Positions 20,953 to 32,637 of a stretch of 64,000 nucleotides of DNA are shown piece by piece. The position numbers and the translations under genes were made by a program. The stretch comes from Pyrenophora tritici-repentis (Eukaryota; Ascomycota; Dothideomycetes; Pleosporales; Pleosporaceae). The stretch is taken from positions 1,860,001 through 1,924,000 of the forward strand of contig NC_089391.1 in assembly GCF_003171515.1 (NCBI RefSeq), given 5' to 3'. Positions within the stretch are counted from its first letter, which is position 1, and every line of letters begins with the position of its first letter. A model generated the notes under the pieces. That model had not been told where the DNA came from. It made no database searches and saw only the letters and a program-made list of their open reading frames with translations.

Positions 20953-22701
20953 TCAAGCCCCAAGCATGTCAATCGCATCGAAGCTCACTCCGGGACTAAG
21001 ATAACCTGTTGAAGTCTTCCCAGAAATGACCGAAATCTTCAGTATCTGATACTCTCTCGTGCTCTGCACCCAAGCACTTGCTGGGATATTGTACTCGTAG
21101 ATGTAGTTGTTGCCTCGGTAAGTTCCCACGGTCAAACTCCTGGTATCGCCCTGGCCCTTGTCGCCCTGCAAAGGAGCGCTCCAGCTGCCTACAGAGATAC
21201 TTGGTCGTCCTCCGGCCATTCCCTCAGTGACGCCGATCCTGATCTTAGCACCCTTGGCTAGCTGTGCATCGGTGAGACGGAAGTAGACAAGGTGGTCGTT
21301 ATTGATGTCCTTCCACATATAGCCGGGGAATCCAGATGCAGTGCTTGTGCCGATGATATAGTTTCCAGCGTCCCATTTAGCAAGGCGTGAGTCGGATGGA
21401 TGCATGTAAGTCGGCTTCATAGGCGTGTCTCCGAAGTTCAAAAAGCCCTTGGGGGTTCCATCCCAGTCACCAATACGCCAGATGACAGCGGTGTCGGCGG
21501 GATCGCTGCATGTAATGGTGTTTCGCGTCGCTGTTCCGCCCGCAGTGATAGTAACTGTGCTAGTATGAACTTCAAGTTCCTACACGATGGAATTAGCACG
21601 TTTTACAAAGCACTCCGACGTATGTGTTGACTTACGCCTTTGTACACAGTCAAGGTGTAGTCTCCTGGTAGAACTTTGTCGATTCTCCAGGCACCAGTCG
21701 CTATGGTCCAGTACTGCGCCTGGGCACTCTTCAAACCAACGACATACTGGAATCCGCTCTTCATGTTAGCAAGGCCGACACCCGCTACAGCACCACGGCG
21801 GCTAGCTGGTACCCAACCATCAATTTCGAGAGAGTCGAGCCACCCCCAGTCAGCCTTCCGTGCGAAAAGGTTGTTGTTGGGCGCAGCGCCGTTGTCGGTG
21901 AAATGAAGCACAGAGGGGCCTTGAAGTCCGAGTCGCATAATATCAGTGTGACCTGAGTTACGTTAGTAACATGCATGGATTTTATGTGAAGAAAAACGTA
22001 CCCATGTTGTAATGGTAGATATCGTATAGATCTGGGCCGCCACTTCCACCACGTCTGATCAAGCTCCTGAAAAAAGGTCCGCCTGAAGCCTTCTCATGGT
22101 CGGACCGGATTAGATACATGCCAACATTCGCGTTGGTGTAGCCGACATAGTCGTAGTCGATGGTCCGACCGTACTTCTTGCCAGAGTAGTGCTTGGACCA
22201 AGTTTGCCCATTGAGACCATTGATATCACCTGATTCAATAGCCGCTGCGCCATCAGGGACCCAGTCGGTGTCTTCGTTGACGTTGTTTTTGAAGATGCCG
22301 CCAGGTATACGAAGAATGTATCGAGACACAGTGATGCTGGAGTCCTTCTTGTTCATGAAGATGTACACGTTCGGGTTGCCATAGCGGAAGATAAGCGTAT
22401 GTACGAGTGTTCCCACCTTCATGGTGACTTTGATGATGTTGGCCGGAGAAGTGTACTGCTTGATGGTAACAGTGCCTGGTGCAAGTCCAGATTCGACGTG
22501 CGAGTTCTTGCCATTCTGACCGTTGTACTCTACGCCGCGGTACTTGATGGATGTCATATCCGCGTTGGTCTTGCTGACCTTGACAACAAGATTTGCGCCT
22601 GTATCGATGACATAATTCTTGCCGTCGTCAGTGTAGCCCCAAGCTGCGAAGACGGCAGCCGGGGCTAGGAGAAAAGCCGTGAAAGTCGCGAGAAATCGCA
22701 T
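20953..22701 (-). CDS. Rhamnogalacturonan lyase, PL4 family, secreted
   Basis: Three exons, 22701-22002, 21952-21636 and 21579-20953, with 49 and 56 bp introns; 547 residues, normal for the family. A signal peptide (RFLATFTAFLLAPAAVFA) starts the protein; an in-frame ATG upstream at 22761 is rejected because it would bury it. Domain order matches PL4: the N-terminal RhgB_N catalytic domain (WGYTDDGKNYVIDTGANLVV to YHYNMGHTD), a fibronectin III-like middle domain (VAGVGLANMKSGFQYVVGL, DYTLTVYKG) and a C-terminal CBM-like domain (RIGDWDGTPKGF, YMWKDINNDHLVYFRL). The enzyme cleaves the rhamnose-galacturonic acid backbone of pectin by beta-elimination outside the cell, which suits plant-tissue growth. 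Recognition is strong; substrate preference is not. Confidence 0.9.
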
Positions 22702-24228
22702 CTTAAGCCAGCGACTGCCTGTGACGGCTAGGAAAGACTGGAGGGAAGGTTGAGCAGACAAAGTCCCAATAGCCCTGTGATGTGAATGCAGAGGCGGGAT
22801 CCATCCTACTTTATGGGCGGTAGTCGAATGCTCCGAGTGTCCTGCGCTGGTACACCTGCATTGATACTAGCACACCACCATGATACCTTCTGACTTCCGG
22901 ACATTTAATGAAGTGTCCGCTTGGCTATACTAAAGTCGAGCGAACTGCGCACTTAGATTGCCTGACTATGCCGTATATAGTAGGACGTAAATCGCCATGT
23001 GCGTTGGTCCCTATCCCCGACGCCCTTATCCAGGAACAGGGCGCTTGCCGGCCTCAATAGTTCTGATGTGTATGCAAGAGTCATGTTATTGGCGGAAAGA
23101 TCACATCTGTTTTGAAACAAGCATGTGGAAATTGTGGAGGTTGCGAAGAGTTCCGGGCAAGTACCGAGGATGCATCCCAACTTCAATTATCGATACGGCG
23201 GAAACGATACGCATGGGGGAGGAGCGAAGACTCAAATCCGGGCTGTATGTAAAGTCGTATAAAATAATGAACGAACGTGAAGATGCATGAGCACGGATGA
23301 ATACAGACCGTCGGTTCTGCGATACCCCGCAATTCCACCGGCGAGGCAGCTACCGTAGCCAAGCGGGTCTAACCCTTTGATAAACACAGGTGGAAACCGT
23401 GATGCCCCATTCAAGCATCGAACGTTCGCGCATCCTAATACATGCCCACGTGCTTTGTAGTAATAAACACAAGGCAGGCTGGTATTGCCTCCACTACAAG
23501 TACTACTCCTATCACGTGAACACAGTTCAAGCTGAAACAGCCGCAGCAGTGAAGGTACATATAAGTGACGTCTATACAGCTCGCCCTTGCTCAAGTCGCG
23601 GAAACTTTATAATGAAATAAAAGGAGACGAAATCTATATGTGATGTTAACGCTAAGTAGCAGATTTTCACAAGGCAATATTGAAAGGCTGGTACACATCT
23701 TGGCGTACCAAACTGAAGCACCGTCGATTCCGTAATCTTGACAAGAGCTCTATCGAGCTTTTCCACACTTGCGTATGCGCAGTAGTAGTACGTCGCATTG
23801 TGTGGCTGATACCGCCCTTATCCGGGGCTCATCAGCTCTCGAAAGCACATTGTGGACACGCACTACATGAGATGATGGCATTTTTACAGACATGACAGTC
23901 TCAACTTCCGTACAGCTTCATTCATTCGCCGCGCAAACCGCGTGACCAAGTATTTATATGTACCGCTATTTGTATCTACGACATACGTAACATAATATAC
24001 AGTATATCCCTCGCGATGCTTTTCCCTAATCGCCAACGGCGCAATAATATATATGTTCCAAACATTCAGGCGCGGATGCACCAGGTAGCGAGACGACGAA
24101 GGCAATGAGAATCCTGAAAAACTGACAGAATCCCATACCCGGATCCGCACCGAGCGCCGCGCTTCGTTCGTACAACAAACAAAAAAAGGTGACATCAGCC
24201 AGTGATGTTACCCAGAATCTTCGCACCG
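22702..24228. other. Intergenic, no supported gene
   Basis: About 1.5 kb upstream of the lyase. Frames are short and without motif on both strands. No repeats of note. Confidence 0.5.
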
Positions 24229-25562
24229 TCATACATGCTTGTACATGGTCGGACTCTTCGGCGGAGTGAGCATACTTCCAGAGTCCACTCTCCGCCTCGA
24301 TGTCTCGCTCGGGGCAGGCATATTGTCATATTCGTACCAGACGCCTTTGACTCTGCGGTTTAGCTTTCTCGGCCCAGGTCTGATGGGACTACCAACAGGA
24401 CCGGAGGAGGTAGTGCATAGCGAGTTGCTACTTGCGGTATCTGATATGGCATTGGAAGTGAACTGTGAGACGCAAATGCTGATATTCTCGATGCTGTGCA
24501 ACAAGCCTTGGCATGTCTGCGAGAGTTCGGCTTGGTTCCTTGAGAGAGTCTGCAGCTGGGCTACCGTGGTCTGGAGGATGTCTTGGGTCTGCTGTTGCGA
24601 CTTGCATGTTTGTTCCTGAGCTTGTCGGCTCTGTTCTTGCGACTGGAATGATTTGTTTGAGAGGGCAATGTAGTGCGACGCGTTCTGGTCGACCAACGCT
24701 TGGAGCTTGATCTGAGATTCTGAAATGGCCTTGATCTGGATACTGTTTGACTCGTTGATTTCCTGCATTGCCTGAAGGCCAGTAGACTGCGCGACTGAAA
24801 GCGCACGAACGTGCTCGGCATTGCTCTCTACTGTTTGTGCCAGCCTGGCCAGACTCTCAGCTAGACTATCTAGAGCTGGTGTGTTCGCCTTCTCTTCAGC
24901 TGGCTGTGGTGGCGCAATAGCAGGGATGCCAGTAGGATGTTGCAACGGCAGAACGATGGGAGGACATGTTGGACTGTCTTGTGATGTATAGAACCACTTG
25001 TCGCGGAGATGAAAGAACTTGGCGTCGTCTTGTATGAGCTCCATGTCCTCACTCTTTACAACAAAGAACTGTGGACTGGGCCGGGATGACGACGTGTATT
25101 CAGTCTGGACGAGCGCCCACCATTGCGAGCAGACAGCGGCCGAGGCGAAGGTGAGGATATAAGGGGGCGACGAAGGGTAATCGCTCTGCAGCAAATGTTA
25201 GTATGCCGTTGTTGTCCGAACTGTCGCATATGGCAGGTGCCATTGAGATGGCGTACTCTGAGCGCGTAGGCATAGAACAGACTCTCGCCGTCTTCCATAT
25301 CTGGTCTTTTTCGTTCTACAAATCGACTCGAACTTGTCCGGCGTGGAGAAAGCGAACCCGTCGCCAACGGGCTATCAATGTTCATCATCAAGCCAGCGGC
25401 AAGCGAGATGCTAGGCCTCGTGCGCCCATGCGTAGCTCTTCGCTCTGGTGACGTCTGGCGCCGACTATGAATACGCTTCTCCATCGATCGTGACGATTCG
25501 AAGAGTGACGTCGATGATTCCATCAATGCCGTGAAATCGGGCATGCTCTGTGGTCGCGACAT
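24229..25562 (-). CDS. Uncharacterised Gln/Ser-rich coiled-coil protein
   Basis: Two exons, 25562-25257 and 25185-24229, with a 71-bp intron whose branch site is a perfect TACTAAC; 420 residues. The ATG at 25562 (MSRPQSMPDFTALM) has a better context than the in-frame ATG at 25694. The spliced centre (SLFYAYALRSDYPSSPPYIL, then ASAAVCSQWWALVQ) is a folded region of about 80 residues, resembling proteins that I recall only as hypothetical in Pleosporales. Residues about 200-330 are a long Gln-rich helix (SQEQSRQAQEQTCKSQQQTQ), likely a coiled coil, followed by a Ser/Pro-rich tail with PPKSPT, a possible proline-directed kinase site. The function is unknown. Nothing in the neighbourhood explains it. 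Confidence 0.7.
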
Positions 25563-26784
25563 ATCTGCAGCTGGATCCGAGGAGGAATCTGGGTCAGAAT
25601 TGGCGTGGCAGCAAAAAGTGTCGTCGAAGTTGTTAGCTAGGTGACACGTGAACGACATAAGGGAAAAGGCACAAGACGCCGCGATTGCATCCAAAATATC
25701 AGTCGAATCAATCAGCGACCAGCAAGAGGGGCTAGAGCTCTGGTCCTGTGTGAGGTTTGCTGCAACTGGGCCGGATCCATGTCGATGACCTCACAGTGCC
25801 ACAAACTGCTGGGATACGCGTGTGCCATCAAAGCATCAGTTCAAGGGACAAGCGGCACGTCTTGCATGTCAGATGTCTCAGCGAGCAGTAGCTCACGGCA
25901 AAAGCATCGCATAGTGCGAGCACGTCCGGCCTTTCTCAGCTCAAGCCGACGCGCCCGTCGTTGCCATCAAACGGTGCCTGCCTCGTTAGCGGATGCAGGG
26001 TAAAATTCGCATCGAGCAACCGCCTTCAGGGGCATAAAGGAGGTACAAGATTGTTGTTTGGGGTTTGCGGGTTGTGGGAACGAGACGCGTTGATGCAGGT
26101 GCGTGCAGCGATAGGTGCATGATGAAAAGTGGCGTGGAGCGTCATGTTTCTAACTTTGGCACTTCTGTCGTAAGCGAGTGTGACGTAAATACACCTGTAC
26201 TGCGACAGACAGACAGCACGACATGCATACATGTACATGTACACCGATCATGTGTACTCTGCATTCACGAGAATCGAAGAAGAGTTGAACTTCGGTATCT
26301 ACTCGGTCCCGTCAACGTCGCGTGGCTTCTCTCGTGGCCTCATCACATGCCGCAAACGGCCTCCGCGCGAAATTCAGGGCAAAAAGCAACCTGTCCCATT
26401 CTCCGGATACGGTTACCTAGGAAGTTGCGAAACGTACTGCTAACAAGGGTACACAATCACAAAGTATCGGGGGAGCAAGAAAAGTAAATATGAGACTAAC
26501 TCGTATGTAGACTATCAATTCGAGATAAGCTATATTAATAGAAAGGCGTGACATACGATACCTGAGACACGCCCTCAAACTTAATCCCTAGGTGCAGATA
26601 TGCCATGATATTTTACCTCGTAGATGACCCATTCTGTATGGAGTCAAGCCAACACCCCGGTTCAGGAAAATCAGTCAACTCCCAAATGGCTTTTTCGTGC
26701 CTCACGATCCGACTCAAGATAGCGACTGCGACAAATGCATGTCGATGATACTTTGCAAGCGCCGGACAAACTCGACGAGACTGC
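25563..26784. other. Intergenic, no supported gene
   Basis: 1.2 kb between two convergent-to-tandem minus-strand genes. A short TACATG run lies near 26226-26242. No coding frame is supported. Confidence 0.5.
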
Positions 26785-28240
26785 TCAGTTGGTACCGCAT
26801 CGCTTGGGACCGTGTTGCTCCACGCCGACCTTGACGTCGAAGTGCTCCATGCTGTCAAAACCGCGAGCCATAAGCCATTCGATTTTGTAAGGGATGAAAG
26901 AATTATATGCCTTCATCCAATGCTCGGCGAACTCCTCCTTGAAGACGATATGAATGTACGGTTTGACCTCCACGGGCGGGGCGAGAGCAGGGAGGCCAGT
27001 AGTACGCATAACATTTGCAACGACAGGAGGCTTGCGGTGGAGTCGGACGGATGCAAGAGCACGCGTGCGCAAGATGGTACGCCAAAGATTGTTCATAGCA
27101 GAGCATGATTGGTCCCTCAGAACTCGACGACCAAAGAGACGGTAGAGATCCTTAGCTTCTCCATCAATCTGTGGAACGTAGTTGGCCTTGAGGTAGCGAC
27201 CAAAGCCCGTCTCGATCTTGAAGCTGTTCGCCCAGATGTCCAGAAGATGTACAACCTCGACACCTTCTTTCGATCGCTCTATGTCGTTGGGCTTGTCACC
27301 GACTGCGATGGTAATGTTACCGACGAATGGCGCTTCAACTTTCCGCTCTCCAGGTGTCGCAAGCTTGTCGAGCTCCTCGGGAGCAGTGGGGTAGAATGTC
27401 TTCAGATACTGGACAATCTCGGTAAGGTCCATGCCAATCTCCTGTTTGGACATATAGATCGGGTGGAATTCCTTGCGGAGTTGCTGGCACACCTGGGTCA
27501 GACCCCAGAACGGACGGTTGGTCTCGCGCGAGGGGCCCTTTGGCTTGGCTGAGCCACGAGTTGTCTTGTAGGCAGTCGGAATCTCCTCGTCTTGCTCCTG
27601 TTCAACGATGTCAGATGCGAGAGTACGACCACGATCGACGCGTGTGCGAGGACGCAGAGTAGCAAGGCGAGGGCGGTGGACCAGTAGAGCCTGCTTGGGG
27701 TTGTTGAACACGTGCTTGTACACTTCATTGCGAAGTTCTACTCAAGATTAGCTGACCGTTGGATTTGCCTGAGGATTGCGAAGGCTACATACCTCCGGGT
27801 AAGTCCATGAAACGGAACGTCTGCGCGGACTTTCCAGACTTAGCGATATCGACGAGTTTGGCAATCGCGTCACTAGACGTCTTCTTCCTAGGCTGCAGCT
27901 TCTTGACACCCGCTCCAGTGCGTGAGTTGGGCTTACGATCTTCCTTTCCGTCTCTGTCGTTGCGAGTAGAGAAAGCAGGACCAGGTACGGGGGCCATGGT
28001 GAGTGCGTCAAAGCCCGGAACCGGCATACTCGGGGAGGGTGGCACGGTAGCCAACCCTGAGCCCATGATCATACCATTCCTGGGGCAGCTAGAACCCGGA
28101 ATGAACGGAGAAGGACGAGGCTGAATAGGTCTAGGACGGGCATACTCCTTCATGCCAGGAGGCGTGGTAGGACGGGTAGGACTGTTCTCGTTAGCTAGGC
28201 TATTTCAACGCTGTCGGAAGATGGTATCTACTTACGCCAT
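26785..28240 (-). CDS. F-box-like hypothetical protein, family member 3
   Basis: Three exons: 28240-28236 (only five coding bases, ATGGC), 28181-27793 and 27737-26785, introns 54 and 55 bp; 448 residues. The first exon is inferred because it restores MAPTRPTTPPGMKEYARP in frame. The second intron falls inside the F-box-like motif, giving FRFMDLPGELRNEVYKH when spliced. Downstream GLTQVCQQLRKEFHPIYMSK and YLKTFYP align with the genes at 1808-2643 and 20068-20610. The first 120 residues are Pro/Arg-rich and disordered. Function unknown; the motif suggests, but does not show, an SCF adaptor role. Confidence 0.78.
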
Positions 28241-29086
28241 GGCGTCGTTGGAGTCTAAAGGGATACTGGGGATTTGATGCTTAGACGGTGCAGAAGAGAA
28301 GAGAAGAGAAGAGAAGCCGGCGTGAGAACGGTTATATTGCCTACGGCGCTAGCGAGTAAAGCTGCAGAGGAAGCACTCACGGTGACTGATCATTTACCAT
28401 AAACGGTATTCACTGTGGTAATTTGCGCCAGGTGAGAGAGCAGACTGAAATAGATGTGTTGGTGTGCAAGTATTGTGGAGACTTGCACTTGAAATTCGGG
28501 TGCTCACTCGGGCTCGTTGCAGAACACCATGGTCGAAACGACTCGACAGCGGACGATAAAATCGACGCTTGCTGCACTCGTGCGCATGGTAATGTGGTAG
28601 CCATCGTGTGCCGTTGATAGGTACCATTAAGATCTTTGAACCTACGAATAAGGGAAGTAGTAGTGCCCTGCGGCATCCCTTACTCGCAGCTGTCAAAGAT
28701 ACTGTAGCCGCGCTGCACTTACCATTTGACAGAGCCCTTGCTGAATCAAGACGGTGATATTTTTATGCGGATGCAGTAACATGATGTGAAGGCTATTCAT
28801 TTGGAGGTAGGGAAGGTGAGCAAAAGGACTGCCACAGGTTGTGGGATGCGCCGAAGGATATGGTAACACTGGTCCCTACATTTGTTTATGTAGATTGCTT
28901 CTAGCGAACAAAGATCATTATAAATGACGTGTATTGTAGTTAAAGATCATTACTCAATTGCGGGGTTGAAAACCCCAGATTCCACCACGTGCGCCAAAAC
29001 GAGTATTATCGCGCTAAGACCATCGTGTTATGAAACACGACCACCTGACGTGCCCTACATCCCAACACCAGCCTTGCCCATCGTCC
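28241..29086. other. Intergenic with a GAGAA microsatellite
   Basis: About 850 bp. A short (AGAGA)n run at 28292-28316 lies in the presumed leader of the F-box-like gene. No gene is supported. Confidence 0.5.
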
Positions 29087-31336
29087 TCAGCGAATAGTCA
29101 CCTGCTTCTGACCCTTCTCGTTCTGTATATACTCGTCAATACAAACCCCGATGATCTTATATCGATCCATAACGTGGTCGCGACTAATCAGCAGGTTCCC
29201 CGACCCGCCCGTCTCGATGTAGCCGTAATCGCGCATCTGGGCCATGATCCCATGCGCAAACTCCTCCCTGACCAGGGCCCTACCCCACGGCCACGCAGTC
29301 TTCGGAACAATAGGCTTGTCGACCTTCATGCTCCTACACGCGGATGCATGTGCTCTGTGGGCGTTCACGTCACCAGCGAAGGCCATCAGGTTGAACGTCT
29401 TCCCTATGTCGCCAATCTGTACGAGCCCAAGACCATCTCGGAGTATAATACGGTTATCGGGGTCAAGCATCGCCCAGGTGTCCCCAAGCGAGCTTCCCTG
29501 GACGACTGTGAGGGCCTCGAAGATGAGTGCGAATGGAGCGATGATGGTGCAGCCGCAATTGACACGCACTTCGCAAGAGATCTTGGCCGTGTTCTGATTC
29601 CATAGCCGAGACTCGCAGCTCGAGATGTCGACCATGCGATAATTCATCGACATGTTGTGGCTTCTGAAGAACTGCCGCGGGGGATTCTCCCAGAAGGTGC
29701 CACTGACACATCGGTCTTCCCAGGCGCTGGGTTTTGCGCTCGGGTCTGTTGTCGCCCAGTTTGGTCCCAGCTTACGAAGGAGACGTCTTCTATACGCGAC
29801 CAGATCACACAGGGGATCTATGAGGCTGCCGAGTATAGTCGCGCATTGGACCAGTATCTTCCCTGTCTCGTCCTTGATCACATTCCTCGGCTGATCGTAC
29901 GTCGGTATGACCTCTTTGGACCACATGCTTTTCGTCAACTTTTTTCCACAATTACAGCCTCTGAAGGTGAAATTGAAGCTGGTGGTCTCGGTGTTCTGAA
30001 AAAGCCGAATTTTCATGTACTTCTTCGGAGTACCCTTGACTCCGGTCATTGCGAGAGATTTTGCTTGACCTTTGGTGTTCAGTCTTCCCAAATTAACCAC
30101 TCCAGCGAAACAATCTGTTGTCGCTGAGCCGCTGTAGTTCTCCACTACAGGGATCCAATCCCACTCCCCTCGTTCCCGACTACTGATCGCTAATTTGGTC
30201 CAGGCCGACTTCGTCTTCCTGGACAACTGTTGGAAGAAATTGAAAGACATCTTCTCCATGTCATCCCCCGAGATCTGCGTTTCGATTTCCTCGGGAGTAA
30301 AGAGTCCACTAAAGATCCCTAGGAGCCCTCTGAATAGGTCCGCTTTTCTGCCGCAGTTTCGCGGTACTAGGCAGATGGCCGAAAAGATGTTCGAAACACC
30401 TCTCGTGTTTTCATACCACCAATAAGGTCCTCCGTTGATGATATCGGTCCTTGCACTCTCGATGCCTCGCACCTGTATACGGAGACTATTCAGCGACACC
30501 GTGTCTTCGTCGATGACTCTCAAAACCGCGTTGATCGATGCGTTGTTCACCACCCGGGAATTATGAATCCAGGCCTGCAATTTGTATGCCTTATCCATGG
30601 AGTCCACAGCAAGACCCATCCACGTGTTCAACTCCCCAATACGCGCTATGTTCATGCGATCTATCGCCCACATGACAACGTTCTTGCCGAGGATCATCTC
30701 TTGGAAAGTCCACACCCGCGTAAAGTAGAGATTGCGGAACAGTGATCGAACGTGATTGACACACGTAGAATAACAGTTCAGTACGCCCATGTCGATGGAG
30801 GCTGACCTGACTATCGACTCGGGTATTGCGAATGCCCAGTCTGCTTCCTTCCATTCCTGAAGCTGCCTTCTCTGCTCCGACAGAAGACCCGGAGCGCCAG
30901 CAGCAAGCGCAGATCCTTCCATGTGTGATAGAACATGGTCGACGAACTTGAGATTATCCACAATCTCTTGTGGATCCCAAACGACGGGCATGTCAAGGAG
31001 GATATGACACTTTTCCGCGTTCTTGTAGTATTCGAACATCTTCGACAGCTCGATAGCCTTGTCCGCTTCGGAGTTTTGGTTGATGCATACGCAGTCCGCC
31101 CATAAGTATCGGATGTTGTCGGTAATCATAAGCCTCTTGATGTCATTAAATTTGTCTTTTGCTATTTTCAACGTCCAATTGACCCCCGGTATGCCACTAT
31201 CCCAATCTTCTTTCTCTGGGTCTCCCCAAGTATATGAGATGATGTCGAAGCTTTCTATGTGTACGTCGATGGGTCTGACAACGGAAAACTCTCCGTTGAT
31301 CTGGCAGAGCAGCCTCGTAGGAAGATAGGACGCCAT
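29087..31336 (-). CDS. HET-domain protein (heterokaryon incompatibility type)
   Basis: Single exon of 749 residues. The N-terminal HET domain is clear: SYTWGDP near residue 34, then IRYLWADCVCINQNSEADK near 74-92 and MFEYYKNAEKC, the three signature blocks of the family; the domain appears to extend to about 220. The remaining 500 residues are not recognised, with a Cys-rich stretch (FTFRGCNCGKK) and no membrane segment. Founding members (het-c/e type systems of filamentous ascomycetes) trigger cell death when incompatible hyphae fuse; this protein's partner is unknown. It lies 9.5 kb from the broken NLR gene. ATG 31336 is the only good start. Confidence 0.9.
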   Translation of the reverse strand: MASYLPTRLLCQINGEFSVVRPIDVHIESFDIISYTWGDPEKEDWDSGIPGVNWTLKIAKDKFNDIKRLMITDNIRYLWADCVCINQNSEADKAIELSKMFEYYKNAEKCHILLDMPVVWDPQEIVDNLKFVDHVLSHMEGSALAAGAPGLLSEQRRQLQEWKEADWAFAIPESIVRSASIDMGVLNCYSTCVNHVRSLFRNLYFTRVWTFQEMILGKNVVMWAIDRMNIARIGELNTWMGLAVDSMDKAYKLQAWIHNSRVVNNASINAVLRVIDEDTVSLNSLRIQVRGIESARTDIINGGPYWWYENTRGVSNIFSAICLVPRNCGRKADLFRGLLGIFSGLFTPEEIETQISGDDMEKMSFNFFQQLSRKTKSAWTKLAISSRERGEWDWIPVVENYSGSATTDCFAGVVNLGRLNTKGQAKSLAMTGVKGTPKKYMKIRLFQNTETTSFNFTFRGCNCGKKLTKSMWSKEVIPTYDQPRNVIKDETGKILVQCATILGSLIDPLCDLVAYRRRLLRKLGPNWATTDPSAKPSAWEDRCVSGTFWENPPRQFFRSHNMSMNYRMVDISSCESRLWNQNTAKISCEVRVNCGCTIIAPFALIFEALTVVQGSSLGDTWAMLDPDNRIILRDGLGLVQIGDIGKTFNLMAFAGDVNAHRAHASACRSMKVDKPIVPKTAWPWGRALVREEFAHGIMAQMRDYGYIETGGSGNLLISRDHVMDRYKIIGVCIDEYIQNEKGQKQVTIR

Positions 31337-32637
31337 GATGAAAACAAGCTACTTGAAGCTCAATGATCACTGCCTTCGCGTCGGAAAAGAAAAGAAATCG
31401 TAACGAGCATACAGACTGATAGTCTGGGCCACAGCATATTTCATACACATTGCTGCCTTCCAGCCTCGTCGCCGACTGCGCTGATATCGGCGCTTCTCCA
31501 TGTCTTGGTATCTCGTTGGGCGCTTGCGAAGAGTTGCATGATTCGCGCTACACGATGAGGGGCCGTGCGGGGCTGAGTCGTGATATACTAAAGTTGGGGA
31601 AAGAGCGCCCATTTCGTGGTACAGGGCTAAGCGAGCTGAAGAGTGAGGATAGTATTAAAGCGGCTGAGATACCTCGTGATTAGTAGGCCGCTGTTAGATA
31701 GCCAGTATAACCTGGCTCCGGCATATATGTCGCTTTCTAGCGTGTACACTCGCGACAGACGTGGTAAAGATTTGGATGTGATGGAAGATGAGATCAACCC
31801 GGGTACAAGATCCGAAACGCGAAACGCGCATAGAAACTCAAGCAATACCCCCTTGCGCCTGTGAAATCCCGTGTGTCGTCAATTGCTTGATACGTAGTTT
31901 TGGGGGCTAGAATGGCTTGAAGCCTCGTCGGCCCGATACATCAGGCGACCACTGAACTGCTTGAAACGTGTGTCACGTACATGAGGTTGTGCTCTTTAAT
32001 CTCTAGGCGCCCAGAGCTGTGATTGGAATCTTATCACGGGACTACACCACATGGGGTTGCATGTAGAGCGCGGCTAGTCGAGAATGCTGTTGAACTTACT
32101 ATAGCAGGATGACTCTAGAGTACTTGTTGCGATGAGAAGAGCATGTATATCAACATAGTATACAGTGGACTGAAAGATATATGTATCGCAACTGCACTTA
32201 GACCGAAAAAGCCGAGATTTGAAGATGCCTTTCCTAATTCTCGTCAACGTTCCTCCTACATCATACATGTTTTCGGGCCTTTGATCTATCTCAGCATACA
32301 AAGACTGAGCAAGAGGTCCAGCTTACTTTTCATGTGTCAGTCTAGATTTCATGCCGACTTCCTCCTTTTGAAAGCGCAGCGTGCGCCGGTGATCGGTGAT
32401 ACAGTGATACGGTGAAGATAGCTCGAAGTGAGGTGAGTGGTGAGCGCCTAACGTGCAAATAACGCTTGTAAAACCTCAAGATATCTAAGTGAGTTCGTTT
32501 TCTAGAAGACATCAAACCCCATGCTCTTGTCTCATATGACAAGAGCAACACTAGACGCCTATTCAACCCTCTAGCTCTCGAGTATGCCGAAGTCCTGAAG
32601 AAGAGCAGATTAGTCGACTGACATATCTGTATACATT
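31337..32637. other. Intergenic, no supported gene
   Basis: 1.3 kb between the divergent HET and coiled-coil genes, so it should hold both promoters. No recognisable site stands out. Confidence 0.5.
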
